A DNA stretch of 64,000 nt from Xanthomonas boreopolis (GTDB taxonomy: Bacteria; Pseudomonadota; Gammaproteobacteria; Xanthomonadales; Xanthomonadaceae): assembly GCA_014654535.1 (NCBI GenBank), contig BNBA01000016.1, positions 13,735 through 77,734 on the forward strand, written 5' to 3'. Position 1 is the stretch's first letter, and every line of letters starts with the position of its first letter. Below, one piece after another: positions 36,784-45,916 of this stretch. The notes beneath the pieces are model-generated. The model was not told where the DNA came from, searched no databases, and saw only the letters and a list, made by a program, of their open reading frames with translations. Made by a program: the position numbers and the translations under genes.

Positions 36784-36923
36784 GGGGGGACTTCCGGAAC
36801 GTCCATCAGGCTGCGCGCGGGCGGTTAAACGCCGATGACAGCGCCGTACCGGGCCGGACCGTAGACGCCCGCGGGCGTCCTGGCGCATAGAATCGGCCCA
36901 TCGAGGCGAGGGAGGGGACGCTC

Positions 36924-37874
36924 ATGGCAGCTGCGATCGCATGGCTGGTGCTGGGACTGGTGCTGCTGGGCCTGGGGGGCGATTCGATCATCAAGGCGGC
37001 CTCCGGGCTGGCGCAGCGCTGGGGTGCGTCGTCGTTCATGGCCGGGTTGCTGCTGGTGGCATTCGGCACCTCGTTGCCGGAACTGGCCGTCAACGTGCGT
37101 GCGTTCATGGTCGGAGCGCAGGAACTGGCCCTGGGCAATGCGGTCGGCAGCAACATCGCGAACGTGGGCCTGACGCTGGCGCTGGCCGCGCTCGCCGCGC
37201 CGTTGCTGCTTGGGATGAGATTGCTGGCGCCGCTGCTGGTGGTGTTGGTGGTCGCTTCGCTGGCGTTGATCGGGTTCGGGCTGGACGGTGCGATCGGCCG
37301 CATCGAGGGCCTGGCGATGCTGGCCGGGTTCGCCGGCGTGCTGGCGTTCCTGGTGCGCCGGGCGCGCCGCGAGAGCGACGGGGTGCAGGCCGCGGTCGGC
37401 GGCTATGCGGTCACCAGGACCGGGCTCGGCCTCAACCTCCAGCGCCTGGCGATCGCGCTGCTGTTGCTGGGGTTCGGCGCGCGCTGGGTGGTCGATTCGG
37501 CGGTCGCGCTGGGCGGCATCTGGGGGTGGAGCCCGCTGCTGATGGGCCTGTTGCCGGTGGCGATCGGTACCGCCCTGCCCGAGGCGGCGGCCGCGATCGC
37601 GGCGGCACGCCGCGGCCAGGGCGACATGGTGGCCGGGCACGTGATCGGTTCGAGCGTGTTCAACCTGCTGGTGGTGGTCGGAGGCATGGCCGCACTGCGG
37701 CCGTTGCCGCTGCCGGCCTCGTTCGTGCGCCTGGAGCTGCCGGCGGCGATCGTGCTCGCGCTGATGCTGTACCCGATGCTGCGCGGCGACTTGCGCGTCA
37801 GCCGCGGCGAGGGCGCGGTCCTGCTGGCGGCGTTCTGCGGCTGGATCGGGCTGGAGCTGGCCTTGGCCGCCTAG
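36924..37874 (+). CDS. Calcium/sodium antiporter (YrbG-like)
   Basis: 316-residue CaCA-family membrane exchanger with about ten helices in two inverted halves. The alpha repeats are intact: FGTSLPELAVNVRA plus LGNAVGSNIANVGL in the first half and IGTALPEAAAAIAAA plus AGHVIGSSVFNLLVV in the second, with the conserved glutamates of the ion site. Expected to export Ca2+ (or exchange K+/Na+) across the inner membrane. Monocistronic by context. Confidence 0.92.
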   Translation: MAAAIAWLVLGLVLLGLGGDSIIKAASGLAQRWGASSFMAGLLLVAFGTSLPELAVNVRAFMVGAQELALGNAVGSNIANVGLTLALAALAAPLLLGMRLLAPLLVVLVVASLALIGFGLDGAIGRIEGLAMLAGFAGVLAFLVRRARRESDGVQAAVGGYAVTRTGLGLNLQRLAIALLLLGFGARWVVDSAVALGGIWGWSPLLMGLLPVAIGTALPEAAAAIAAARRGQGDMVAGHVIGSSVFNLLVVVGGMAALRPLPLPASFVRLELPAAIVLALMLYPMLRGDLRVSRGEGAVLLAAFCGWIGLELALAA

Positions 37875-37909
37875 CGGCGACGGGCATCGCGGGTCCTGGT
37901 CGCGAGGCC

Positions 37910-38329
37910 CTAGAAGGGCCAGTCGCGGATCACCATGTGGGTGCGGACCCGGCGGATGCCGGGGAAGCGTTCGATCTGCTCGAGGATTTCGTTGACGCGC
38001 TGCATCGTCGCCGCTTCGACCTGGATCAGCATGTCGGTCTCACCGCTGATGCCGTAGCAATGGCGCACTTCCGGGAACGCGCCGAGGCGTTCCACGTAGT
38101 CCTGGCACTGGTTCTGCTGGTGGAAGATCTCGAAGAAGGCCTTGACCGAGGATTCCCCGGCCGGCGCCACGCGGGCGTGGTAGCCGCGGATCACGCCGCT
38201 GCGTTCCAGGCGCTGTATGCGCTCGCTCACCGCCGGGCGCGAAAGGCTGACCTCTTCGGCGATCCGGCTGACCGGCATGCGCGCGTCCTGGCGCAACAGG
38301 GCCAGGATCCGTTGATCGAACTTGTCCAT
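37910..38329 (-). CDS. Lrp/AsnC family transcriptional regulator
   Basis: 139-residue Lrp-like regulator. N-terminal HTH: DQRILALLRQDARMPVSRIA and LSRPAVSERIQRLERSGVI; C-terminal RAM ligand domain: VKAFFEIFHQQNQCQDYVER through ETDMLIQVEAATMQRVNEIL. Divergent from the YjeH-like exporter, so it probably controls that gene in response to an amino acid. A pair of direct repeats lies between them. Confidence 0.93.
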   Translation of the reverse strand: MDKFDQRILALLRQDARMPVSRIAEEVSLSRPAVSERIQRLERSGVIRGYHARVAPAGESSVKAFFEIFHQQNQCQDYVERLGAFPEVRHCYGISGETDMLIQVEAATMQRVNEILEQIERFPGIRRVRTHMVIRDWPF

Positions 38330-38358
38330 GGGGCTCGGCGGCAGAAAGGACGGGATCA

Positions 38359-38389
38359 TCCGACGCAACGCAGGCGTGTTCCGACGCAA
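38359..38389. promoter_or_regulatory. Direct repeats in the lrp-yjeH intergenic region
   Basis: TCCGACGCAA occurs at 38359-38368 and again at 38380-38389, spaced by 21 bp, i.e. two helical turns. Same-face spacing suits an Lrp-type octamer or array and the site lies between the divergent starts. Confidence 0.4.
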
Positions 38390-38444
38390 TGGCGGCAACC
38401 GGCGGCCTAGAATTCCCGCCCCGGATCGCGCAGAGCATAGCCGA

Positions 38445-39716
38445 ATGAGTCGACTCGAAAAGCAGCTTGGCCTGTTCCAGGGCATGGCCCTGCTCAGCAC
38501 GTCGCTGCTCGGCACCGGCGTGTTCGTGGTGCCGGCGCTGGCGGCGACCGCGGCCGGCGCCGCGTCGCTGTGGGCCTGGCTGCTGCTGATCGTGCTGGTG
38601 CTTCCGATCGCCTTCACCTTCGCGCAGCTGGGACGCAGGTTCCCGCATGCCGGCGGCGCTCCGCACCTGATCGGCAGGGCGTTCGGTACGCGGCTGGAAC
38701 GAGTGAGCGCGATGCTGTTCCTGGCGGTGATGCCGGTCGGCGTGCCGGCGGCGCTGAAGATTGCGGTGGGCTTCTGGCAATCGGTGCTGGCGCTGGGCAG
38801 CCTGCAGGCGCTCGCGGTGCAGCTCGGCACCTTGCTCGTGGTGCTGGTGCTGGGGCAGCGGCCGGCCAGGGCCACCGGGCTGGTGCAGGGCCTGATCGCC
38901 GTGGCGATCGTCGCCACGATCGCCGCGATCTGGTGGGCCGGCCGACTGCCGCGCGCGGACCAGCCGTTGCTGCCTTCGCTGGACGGCACCTGGCACCTGC
39001 TGCCGGCGGCGCTGGGCGTGATGTTCTGGTGCTTCGTCGGGCTGGAGGCGTTCAGCCACATGGGCGAGGAATTCCGCCGCCCCGAGCGCGATTTCCCGCT
39101 GGCGCTGATCGCCGGCGTGCTGCTGGCGGGGCTGTTGTACTGGGCCTGCTCGGTGGCGCTGCTCACCTTCGGCGGCTATGGCGATCCGGTGGCCGACGCC
39201 AGCGCGGTCGGCAGGCTGTTCGGCCGCCTGCTGGGGCCGCACGCGGCCTGGTGGATGGCGCTGGTCGGCTACCTGGCGTGCTTCGCCTCGATCAACATCT
39301 ACCTGCAGGGATTCGCCCGCCTGATCTGGAGCCTGGCCGACGAGGGCAAGCTGCCGCCGGTGCTGGCGCGGCTCAACGGCCACGGCGTTCCGGGGCGGGC
39401 ACTGCTGCTGGTGGTCGCGGTCTGCGCCTGCAGCCTGCTGGCGGCCGATGCGCTCGGGTTGTCGCTGGATCGCCTGATCCGCTACGCGAACGGCAGCTTC
39501 GTGGTGATCTACCTGCTCAGCATGGCGAGCGGCTATCGGCTGCTGCGCGGCGCCTGGCGCGGGCTGGCGCTGCTGGGAGCGGTGCTGTGCCTGGCGGTGT
39601 TGGCGATGCTCGGCTGGCAGGCGCTGTACGCGCTGGCATTGCTGGCGCTGCTGCTGGCGTTCGACCGCCTGCGCGAACGCGGCGACGCCCGCCCGGTCGC
39701 GCCGGCGGAGCCGTGA
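38445..39716 (+). CDS. yjeH: L-methionine/branched-chain amino acid exporter YjeH-like
   Basis: 423-residue APC-superfamily transporter with about 12 helices; E. coli YjeH is ~418 residues. It starts LFQGMALLSTSLLGTGVFVVPALAA quoted in part: LLGTGVFVVPALAA is the helix-1 substrate site; other family landmarks are GRRFPHAGGAPHLIGRAFG, MFWCFVGLEAFSHMGEEF and YLACFASINIYLQGFARLIW. Divergent lrp supports an amino acid export role. ATG at 38445 (MSRLEKQL). Confidence 0.88.
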   Translation: MSRLEKQLGLFQGMALLSTSLLGTGVFVVPALAATAAGAASLWAWLLLIVLVLPIAFTFAQLGRRFPHAGGAPHLIGRAFGTRLERVSAMLFLAVMPVGVPAALKIAVGFWQSVLALGSLQALAVQLGTLLVVLVLGQRPARATGLVQGLIAVAIVATIAAIWWAGRLPRADQPLLPSLDGTWHLLPAALGVMFWCFVGLEAFSHMGEEFRRPERDFPLALIAGVLLAGLLYWACSVALLTFGGYGDPVADASAVGRLFGRLLGPHAAWWMALVGYLACFASINIYLQGFARLIWSLADEGKLPPVLARLNGHGVPGRALLLVVAVCACSLLAADALGLSLDRLIRYANGSFVVIYLLSMASGYRLLRGAWRGLALLGAVLCLAVLAMLGWQALYALALLALLLAFDRLRERGDARPVAPAEP

Positions 39717-39728
39717 TCGCCGGCGCGG

Positions 39729-40088
39729 TCAGGTTTCCTGCGGCGGAGGCGTGCCGCCGTCGCGATCGTCGCCACGCGGGTCCTGCGGCCGGTCGGCCAG
39801 CATCAGCGACAGCGCCGCCTTGGCCATCAGGTGCGCGCTGATCGGCGCGGTGATGAACAGGAACGCGGTGATCAGCAGCTCGCGCGGCTGCGGGTCCTCG
39901 CCCAGGAACAGGTGGTAGCCCACCGAGGCGAGCAGCACGCAGCCCACGCCGAGCGTGCTGGCCTTGGTCGGCGCGTGCAGGCGCTTAAAGAAGTCCGACA
40001 GCTTCACCAGCCCGAGCGCGCCGATCACGATGAAGAAGGTGCCGACGATCAGCAGCACGCCGAGCAGGTATTCGGTGAAGGCGATCAT
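39729..40088 (-). CDS. phaG: Cation/proton antiporter subunit G
   Basis: 119-residue MnhG/PhaG subunit with three helices and the conserved VKLSDFFKRLHAPTKASTLG motif. Last gene of the antiporter operon; its ATG at 40088 overlaps the phaF stop by 4 nt. The C-terminus is hydrophilic (RPQDPRGDDRDGG), slightly longer than in many homologues. Confidence 0.93.
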   Translation of the reverse strand: MIAFTEYLLGVLLIVGTFFIVIGALGLVKLSDFFKRLHAPTKASTLGVGCVLLASVGYHLFLGEDPQPRELLITAFLFITAPISAHLMAKAALSLMLADRPQDPRGDDRDGGTPPPQET

Positions 40089-40369
40089 TCGACGATGTCC
40101 CGGCGCAGCACGTACTTGCTCAGCACCACGGTGCTGCCGAAGCCGAGCATGGCGATCACCAGCGCGGCCTCGAAGTAGATCGGCGAGTCCAGGTGCATGC
40201 CGAACAGCATCAGCTCGGCGATCGCCGTGATCGAAAGCGTGTCCAGCGCCAGGATGCGGTCGGGCACGGTCGGCCCGCGCAGCAGCCGCCACAGCGCCAG
40301 CAGGATCGCCACGCCCACCGCGTGCATGCACACGACGATCGTGGTCTCGATGAACATGTGGCCGGTCAT
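40085..40369 (-). CDS. phaF: Cation/proton antiporter subunit F
   Basis: 94-residue MnhF/PhaF subunit with three helices and the motif LLRGPTVPDRILALDTLSI. The ATG at 40369 overlaps the phaE stop by 4 nt; another ATG at 40357 (MFIETT) is possible. Small membrane subunit of the Mrp-type complex. Confidence 0.94.
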   Translation of the reverse strand: MTGHMFIETTIVVCMHAVGVAILLALWRLLRGPTVPDRILALDTLSITAIAELMLFGMHLDSPIYFEAALVIAMLGFGSTVVLSKYVLRRDIVE

Positions 40370-40875
40370 GGGAAGATCTCCATCAACGGTTTCTCGTAGC
40401 GGTGCTTGATCTCGGCGATCAGCGTGTCCGGGTCGTCCAGGTGCAGCACGTGCACCAGCAGGTACTTGCGGTCGTCCGACAGCGCCACCGACACCGTGCC
40501 GGGCGTCAGCGTGATCATGCTGGTCAGGGCGGTGATGCCGTGGATGTTGCCGATGTCCAGCGGAATCCAGATGAAGCCCGGCCGGATGCGCGACTCCGGG
40601 CCCAGCACCTGCGTGGCGACCTTCACGTTGGAGCGCACGATGTCCCAGGCCACCACGCACAGCATCTTCGGCACCGAGCGCAGCGAGCCGATCCGGGCGA
40701 ACTCGCGGTCCAGCCGCGCCGCCGCCAGCGGGACCGCCACGCCGAGCAGCATGCCCACCACCGCCGCGCCCAGGCCGAGGCTGTCGCTCAGCAGCAGCCA
40801 GAACACGAACACCGTCGCGCTCAGCGGCGGGGAAGGGAACAGGCGGCGCAGCAGCGGCTTGCGGTCCTGGCTCAT
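40366..40875 (-). CDS. phaE: Cation/proton antiporter subunit E
   Basis: 169-residue MnhE/PhaE subunit: two N-terminal helices, then a cytoplasmic part with VAWDIVRSNVKVATQVL, ITLTPGTVSVALSDDRKYLL and VHVLHLDD, all typical of the family. ATG at 40875, 4-nt overlap with phaD. Confidence 0.94.
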   Translation of the reverse strand: MSQDRKPLLRRLFPSPPLSATVFVFWLLLSDSLGLGAAVVGMLLGVAVPLAAARLDREFARIGSLRSVPKMLCVVAWDIVRSNVKVATQVLGPESRIRPGFIWIPLDIGNIHGITALTSMITLTPGTVSVALSDDRKYLLVHVLHLDDPDTLIAEIKHRYEKPLMEIFP

Positions 40876-42416
40876 GGCACCCTCACTTCCGGCGTGGTGT
40901 CGCGGACCTGCTCGAAATAGCGGCCCGGATCGCGCAGCTGCTGCGCGGCCGCATCGGCCATGCGCATCAGCGGGCCGGCGGCGACGGTCATCGCCAGCAC
41001 GTAGCCCAGCAGCAGCACGGTGGCGGCGGTTTCCACCGGACGCATGCGCGCGCGCCGCGGCGGCGCGCGCGAGGGTTCGTCCTCGGCCGAGGCGGGGACG
41101 CGCCAGAACAGGCGCACGCCGGCGCGCGAGAGGCCGATCACCACCAGCAGGCTGCCGCCGAGCACGGCGCCCCAGACCGGCGGCAGCCAGGCGTCCGGCA
41201 CGTGCTGCAGCAGCGCCGCCTTGGCCAGGAAGCCCGACAGCGGCGGCAGCCCGGCCACCGCGATCGCGGCGACCAGGAACATCGTGCCCGGCAGCGCCCG
41301 GCCCGGCAGCGGCGCGACGATCTCCTTGCGGTCGGAGGCGCTGCCGCGGCGCCGGCGGATCAGGTCGGAGACCATGAACAGCGCGGCGGCGATGAACGTG
41401 CTGTGCGGCAGGTAGTACAGGCCTGCGCCGATCGCGCCGGCATTGCCGAGCGAGAAGGCGACGAACAGCGTGCCCGCCGAGAAGATCACCAGGTACGACA
41501 CCAGCACGCGCAGGCGCGCCGCGGCCATCACGCCGAGCCCGGCCAGCACCAGCGTGGCGATGCCGGCCCACAGCAGCGCCACCTGGCCGAAGCCGGCCAT
41601 CGCGCCGGCCTGGTCGCCGAACCACAGCGAAGACACGCGCAGCACCGCGTACAGGCCGACCTTGGTCATGATCGCGAACAGCGCGGCGATCGCCGCCGGC
41701 GCGCGCGAGTAGGTTTCCGGCAGCCACAGGTACAGCGGCAACAGCGCCGCCTTGCTGCAGAACACCAGCAGGAGCAGGCCCAGGGTCGCCTTCAGCAGCG
41801 GCAGGTCGTGCGCCGGCGTCTGTGCGATGCGCAGCGACAGCTCGGCCATGTTGAGCGTGCCGAGCAGGCCGTACAGCAACCCGAGCGCGATCAGGAACAG
41901 GGTCGAGGCGGCGACGTTGAACACCACGTAGTGCAGGCCGATGCGCATGCGCAGGCCGCGCCCGCCCGACAGCAGCAGGCCGTAGGAGGCGATCAGCATC
42001 ACCTCGAAGAACACGAACAGGTTGAAGACGTCGCCGGTCAGGAAGGCGCCGTTGAGGCCCATCAGCTGGAACTGGAACAGCGCGTGGAAGTGCGGGGCGC
42101 GCCGCTCCCAGCCGGCGCAGGCGTGCAGCAGGCAGGCCGCCGCCAGCAGCGTGGTGGTCAGCAGCATCCAGGCCGACAAGCGGTCGGCCATCAGCGCGAT
42201 GCCGAGCCGCGCGGGCCAGTCGCCGAGCAGGTAGACCTGCATCGCGCCGTCCGCGGTGCGCGCGAACAGCGCCAGCACCGCCGCCGAGAGCGCAGCCAGC
42301 GCGATCCAGGCGACCATGCGGCGCGCGCGGTGGCCGTACCGGCGATGCTCGACGAACAGCGATGCCGCCGCGCCCAGCATCGGGATCAGGATGGGCAGGA
42401 TCGGCAGGTGGCTCAT
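40872..42416 (-). CDS. phaD: Cation/proton antiporter subunit D
   Basis: 514-residue NuoN/NuoM-like subunit, about 14 helices. It has FNLFVFFEVMLIASYGLLLSG (conserved Glu of helix 5) and FCSKAALLPLYLWLPETYSRAP (conserved Lys of helix 7), residues that carry protons in complex I antiporter-like subunits. ATG 42416, 4-nt overlap with phaC. Confidence 0.95.
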   Translation of the reverse strand: MSHLPILPILIPMLGAAASLFVEHRRYGHRARRMVAWIALAALSAAVLALFARTADGAMQVYLLGDWPARLGIALMADRLSAWMLLTTTLLAAACLLHACAGWERRAPHFHALFQFQLMGLNGAFLTGDVFNLFVFFEVMLIASYGLLLSGGRGLRMRIGLHYVVFNVAASTLFLIALGLLYGLLGTLNMAELSLRIAQTPAHDLPLLKATLGLLLLVFCSKAALLPLYLWLPETYSRAPAAIAALFAIMTKVGLYAVLRVSSLWFGDQAGAMAGFGQVALLWAGIATLVLAGLGVMAAARLRVLVSYLVIFSAGTLFVAFSLGNAGAIGAGLYYLPHSTFIAAALFMVSDLIRRRRGSASDRKEIVAPLPGRALPGTMFLVAAIAVAGLPPLSGFLAKAALLQHVPDAWLPPVWGAVLGGSLLVVIGLSRAGVRLFWRVPASAEDEPSRAPPRRARMRPVETAATVLLLGYVLAMTVAAGPLMRMADAAAQQLRDPGRYFEQVRDTTPEVRVP

Positions 42417-42796
42417 TCGCGCGCCTCCGCCTCGCCTACCGGCGCGGTGGCGTCAGGATCGTCCTCGTGCGCGTCGACGTGGTCGCTGCGGTTGTCGGCA
42501 CGGCTGCGCATCGCCAGCACCAGGCTCACCGCGGTCATCGCGAAGGCGATCACGATCGCGGTCAGCACCAGCGCCTGCGGCAGGGGATCGGTGTGCTCGG
42601 TCAGCGTCGCGGGGATGCCGTCGCGCAGCACCGGCGCCTGCCCGACGCGCAGGCGGCCGCCGGCGAAGATCAGCAGGTTGGTGGCGTAGGACAGGAACGT
42701 GAGCCCGAGGATCACGTCGAAGCTGCGCGCGCGCAGCAGCAGGTAGATGCCGATCGCGGTCAGCACGCCGATGGCGCTTGCCAGGGCCAGTTCCAT
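42413..42796 (-). CDS. phaC: Cation/proton antiporter subunit C
   Basis: 127-residue NuoK-like subunit with three helices (VLTAIGIYLLLRARSFDVIL, LSYATNLLIF, ALVLTAIVIAFAMTAVSLVL) and an acidic C-terminal tail. ATG 42796. It follows phaAB after 142 bp holding a long inverted repeat, the only gap in this operon. The name follows Rhizobium pha usage and is unrelated to polyhydroxyalkanoate phaC. Confidence 0.93.
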   Translation of the reverse strand: MELALASAIGVLTAIGIYLLLRARSFDVILGLTFLSYATNLLIFAGGRLRVGQAPVLRDGIPATLTEHTDPLPQALVLTAIVIAFAMTAVSLVLAMRSRADNRSDHVDAHEDDPDATAPVGEAEARE

Positions 42797-42823
42797 CAGG
42801 GGATGCCTCCGAATCCATCTGCC

Positions 42824-42909
42824 GTCGTTCCCGCGCCGGCGGGAACCTCGTGCCTTGGCTTTCCCACGGGCGCTCGAAGTCGCCGGGTCCCCGCCGGCGC
42901 GGGAACGAC
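42824..42909. repeat. Family C inverted repeat pair inside the antiporter operon
   Basis: GTCGTTCCCGCGCCGGCGGG at 42824-42843 and its exact reverse complement at 42890-42909, 46 bp apart. Each arm also holds a smaller CCCGCGCCGGCGGG-type palindrome. Related single copies are at 8144-8160 and 60342-60367. It separates phaAB from phaC and could reduce read-through or mark a processing site. Confidence 0.75.
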
Positions 42910-42938
42910 GCACATGGAGCCGGCCGCGGATCGCGCCA

Positions 42939-45764
42939 TCAGTGCGCCTCCCCGGTCCGAGCAGAGCGCTGCCTGGGATCGAGCGCGCCGCGCAGCGAAT
43001 CGCGCGTGCGCGAGGGCTTGATCGTGCCCAGCATCGACAGCATCAGCATCGCCGAGCCGAACACCACCAGGTACACGCCGGTATCGAAGCCCATCGCGCT
43101 GGCCAGCTCGATCTCGCCGATCAGCGGCAGGTGCAGCGTGGCATGGCCGCTGGTCAGGAACGGCACGCCGAACAGCATCGAGGCCGCGCCGCTGGCGATC
43201 GCCACCAGCAGGCCCACGCCGACCAGGCGGATGTAGTCGAAGCCGAAGCGCGATTCCACCGAGGCCGCGCCCTGGATCACGTACTGCATCAGCAGCGGTA
43301 CCGCCAGCACCAGGCCGGCGATGAAGCCGCCGCCCGGCGCGTTGTGGCCGCGCACGAACAGGAACAGCGACACGGTGAGCGTGAGCGGGAACATGATCTG
43401 GGCCAGGTCCGCCGGCACCGGCAGCTTGACCGGCCCCCCCGGCATCACCCGCTCCGGCGCCATGCGGGCGCGCCGCAGCAGCGCGTGCACGACCAGCCCG
43501 GCGATGGCGAACACGGTGATCTCGCCGAAGGTGTCGAAGCCGCGGAAGTCCACCAGGATCACGTTGACCACGTTGCGGCCGAAGGCCTCCGGCAGCGAGC
43601 GCGCCAGCATCTCGCCGGCGATCGTGCTGCCCGGGCGGGTCATCAGCGTGTAGGCGAGCACGGCGATGCCGGTGCCGGCGGCGATCGCGAGCGCGGCGTC
43701 GCGCCAGCGGCGCAGGCGGCCGCGCTCGGGCAGCGAGAACTCCGGCAGGTAGTTCATCGCCAGCAGCATCAATACCAGCGTCACCATCTCCACCAGCAAC
43801 TGGGTCAGCGCCAGGTCCGGGGCGGACAGGAACACGAAGGCCAGGCTCACCGCCAGTCCGGTGCCGCCCAGCACCAGCACCGCCAGCAGGCGCTGCCGGT
43901 ACAGGAACAGGCTGGCCATCGCGCAGACGATCATCAGCAGCCACAGCGCCCAGCCCAGCAGCGGCATCGCCTGCGGCTCGCCCCAGGCCGGCAGCGAGCC
44001 GCCTTCCAGGAACGGCGCCGCCGCCACCGCGATCGAGGCGAGCACGAGCAGCATCAGCATGCGCTGCAGGCTGCCGTTGGCGATGCCGTCGGTGAAGCGC
44101 GAGGCCAGGCCGAACAGGGAGCGGAGTTGCCAATCGAACAGCGAGCGCCCCTGCGAGCGCGTCTCCACCGCATGCAGGTCCAGTACCCGCCGCAGGAACA
44201 CGTACAGCGCCACGCCGCCGACCACGCCCAGCGCGCTCATCGCCAGCGGCCAGTTCAACCCGTGCCAGATCGCCAGGCTGTAGTCGGGCAGGGCATCGCC
44301 GAGGATCGCGCCGGCGCCGGCGCGCAGCACCGGGGCGACGGTCAGGGCCGGGACGATGCCGACCATCACGCAGATCAGGACCAGCACCTCCACCGGGATC
44401 TTCATCCAGCGCGGCGGTTCGTGCGGCACCGGATCCAGCGGCCGCGCCGGTTTGGCGAAGAAGGTGTCGTGCACGAAGCGCAGGCTGTAGGCCACGCCGA
44501 GCACGCCGGCCAGCAGGGCCGCGACGGTGGCGAACACCCGCATCGGCTGCGAGGCCTGGGTCTCCAGCGCGACGGCGAAGAACATCTCCTTGGACAGGAA
44601 GCCGTTGAGCAGCGGGATGCCGGCCATCGACAGCGAGGCGATGATCGCCAGCGCGCTGGTGAACGGCATGTAGCGCCGCAACGCGCCGAGCCGGCGCATG
44701 TCGCGGGTGCCGGTCTCGTGGTCGATGATGCCCGCGGCCATGAACAGCGAGGCCTTGAACACCGCGTGGTTGAGGACGTGGAACACGCCGGCCACCACGG
44801 CCATCGGCGTGGACAGGCCGAACAGCATCGTGATCAGGCCCAGGTGCGAGATCGTCGAGTAGGCCAGCAGGCCCTTCAGGTCGTGCTGGAAGATCGCGTA
44901 CCAGGCGCCGATCACCAGCGTGACCGCGCCGACCGAGGTCACGGTGTAGAAGAACAGGTCGCTGCCGGCCAGCGCCGGATGCAGGCGCGCCAGCAGGAAT
45001 ACCCCGGCCTTCACCATCGTGGCCGAGTGCAGGTACGCCGACACCGGCGTGGGCGCGGCCATCGCGTGCGGCAGCCAGAACTGGAACGGGAACTGCGCGC
45101 TCTTGGTGAACGCGCCGGCCAGGACCAGCGCGAGCGCCCAGGGATACAGCGGGCTGGCGCGGATGACGTCGCCCGCGGCCAGCACCGCATCGAGGTCGTA
45201 GCTGCCGACGATGCGCCCGATCAGCAGCACGCCGCCGAGCAGCGCCAGGCCGCCGCCGCCGGTGATCACCAGCGCCATGCGCGCACCGTCGCGCGCGTCC
45301 TTGCGGTGCGACCAGAAGCCGATCAGCAGGAACGAGCTGATGCTGGTCAGTTCCCAGAAGATCATCAGCAATAGCAGGTTGCCGGACAGCACCAGGCCCA
45401 GCATCGCGCCCATGAACAGCAGCAGGTAGGCGTAGAAGCGCGGCGCGCTGTCGCGCGCGCTCAGGTAGTAGCGCGCGTACATCACCACCAGCGCGCCGAT
45501 CGCCAGCACCAGCAGCGCGAACATCCAGGCCAGCCCGTCCAGGCGCAGCGCGAAGTCCAGGCCGATCTGCGGCAGCCAGGCGTGGACGACGCGCGGCACT
45601 TCCCCGGCGAGCACGGCCGGCGTCATCGCCGCCAGCAATCCCAGCCCCAGCAACGGCGCGCTGCCCGCCAGCCACGCGGTGGTGGCGCGGGATACATGGC
45701 GCAGCGCGGCCACGGCGGCGGCCATCAGGAATGGCAGCGCCAGCAGGAGGTCGAGGAGGATCAT
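42939..45764 (-). CDS. phaAB: Cation/proton antiporter fused subunits A and B
   Basis: 941-residue fusion, as in Pha/Mrp group 2 systems. Residues ~1-490 are NuoL-like (MIFWELTSISSFLLIGFWSH with the conserved Glu, FTKSAQFPFQFWLPHAMAAP with the Lys, SATMVKAGVFLLARL), followed by MrpA C-terminal helices (LAFVFLSAPDLALTQLLVE, NVILVDFRGFDTFGEITVFA) and the MrpB part ~790-920 (HNAPGGGFIAGLVLAVPLLM). First gene of the operon, which exports Na+ or K+ in exchange for protons and supports pH and salt homeostasis. Confidence 0.95.
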   Translation of the reverse strand: MILLDLLLALPFLMAAAVAALRHVSRATTAWLAGSAPLLGLGLLAAMTPAVLAGEVPRVVHAWLPQIGLDFALRLDGLAWMFALLVLAIGALVVMYARYYLSARDSAPRFYAYLLLFMGAMLGLVLSGNLLLLMIFWELTSISSFLLIGFWSHRKDARDGARMALVITGGGGLALLGGVLLIGRIVGSYDLDAVLAAGDVIRASPLYPWALALVLAGAFTKSAQFPFQFWLPHAMAAPTPVSAYLHSATMVKAGVFLLARLHPALAGSDLFFYTVTSVGAVTLVIGAWYAIFQHDLKGLLAYSTISHLGLITMLFGLSTPMAVVAGVFHVLNHAVFKASLFMAAGIIDHETGTRDMRRLGALRRYMPFTSALAIIASLSMAGIPLLNGFLSKEMFFAVALETQASQPMRVFATVAALLAGVLGVAYSLRFVHDTFFAKPARPLDPVPHEPPRWMKIPVEVLVLICVMVGIVPALTVAPVLRAGAGAILGDALPDYSLAIWHGLNWPLAMSALGVVGGVALYVFLRRVLDLHAVETRSQGRSLFDWQLRSLFGLASRFTDGIANGSLQRMLMLLVLASIAVAAAPFLEGGSLPAWGEPQAMPLLGWALWLLMIVCAMASLFLYRQRLLAVLVLGGTGLAVSLAFVFLSAPDLALTQLLVEMVTLVLMLLAMNYLPEFSLPERGRLRRWRDAALAIAAGTGIAVLAYTLMTRPGSTIAGEMLARSLPEAFGRNVVNVILVDFRGFDTFGEITVFAIAGLVVHALLRRARMAPERVMPGGPVKLPVPADLAQIMFPLTLTVSLFLFVRGHNAPGGGFIAGLVLAVPLLMQYVIQGAASVESRFGFDYIRLVGVGLLVAIASGAASMLFGVPFLTSGHATLHLPLIGEIELASAMGFDTGVYLVVFGSAMLMLSMLGTIKPSRTRDSLRGALDPRQRSARTGEAH

Positions 45765-45916
45765 GCAGGGAATCCGGGATTCGCGAGCAGATGCCCGAGT
45801 CTAACAAACACCTTCACATGGCTGGTCCGCCAGATGAACGGCCGTTCGGGTTGGGCGACCGCGGCCTTTGCCGGAGCGGCGGGAGGCTGTGCGGAGCCAA
45901 CCGGTATCCTTGCCGG

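Noticed and set aside
42747-45374. 875-codon plus-strand open frame
   Set aside because: Antisense to phaAB and extremely rich in His, Gln and Arg; no recognisable domain.
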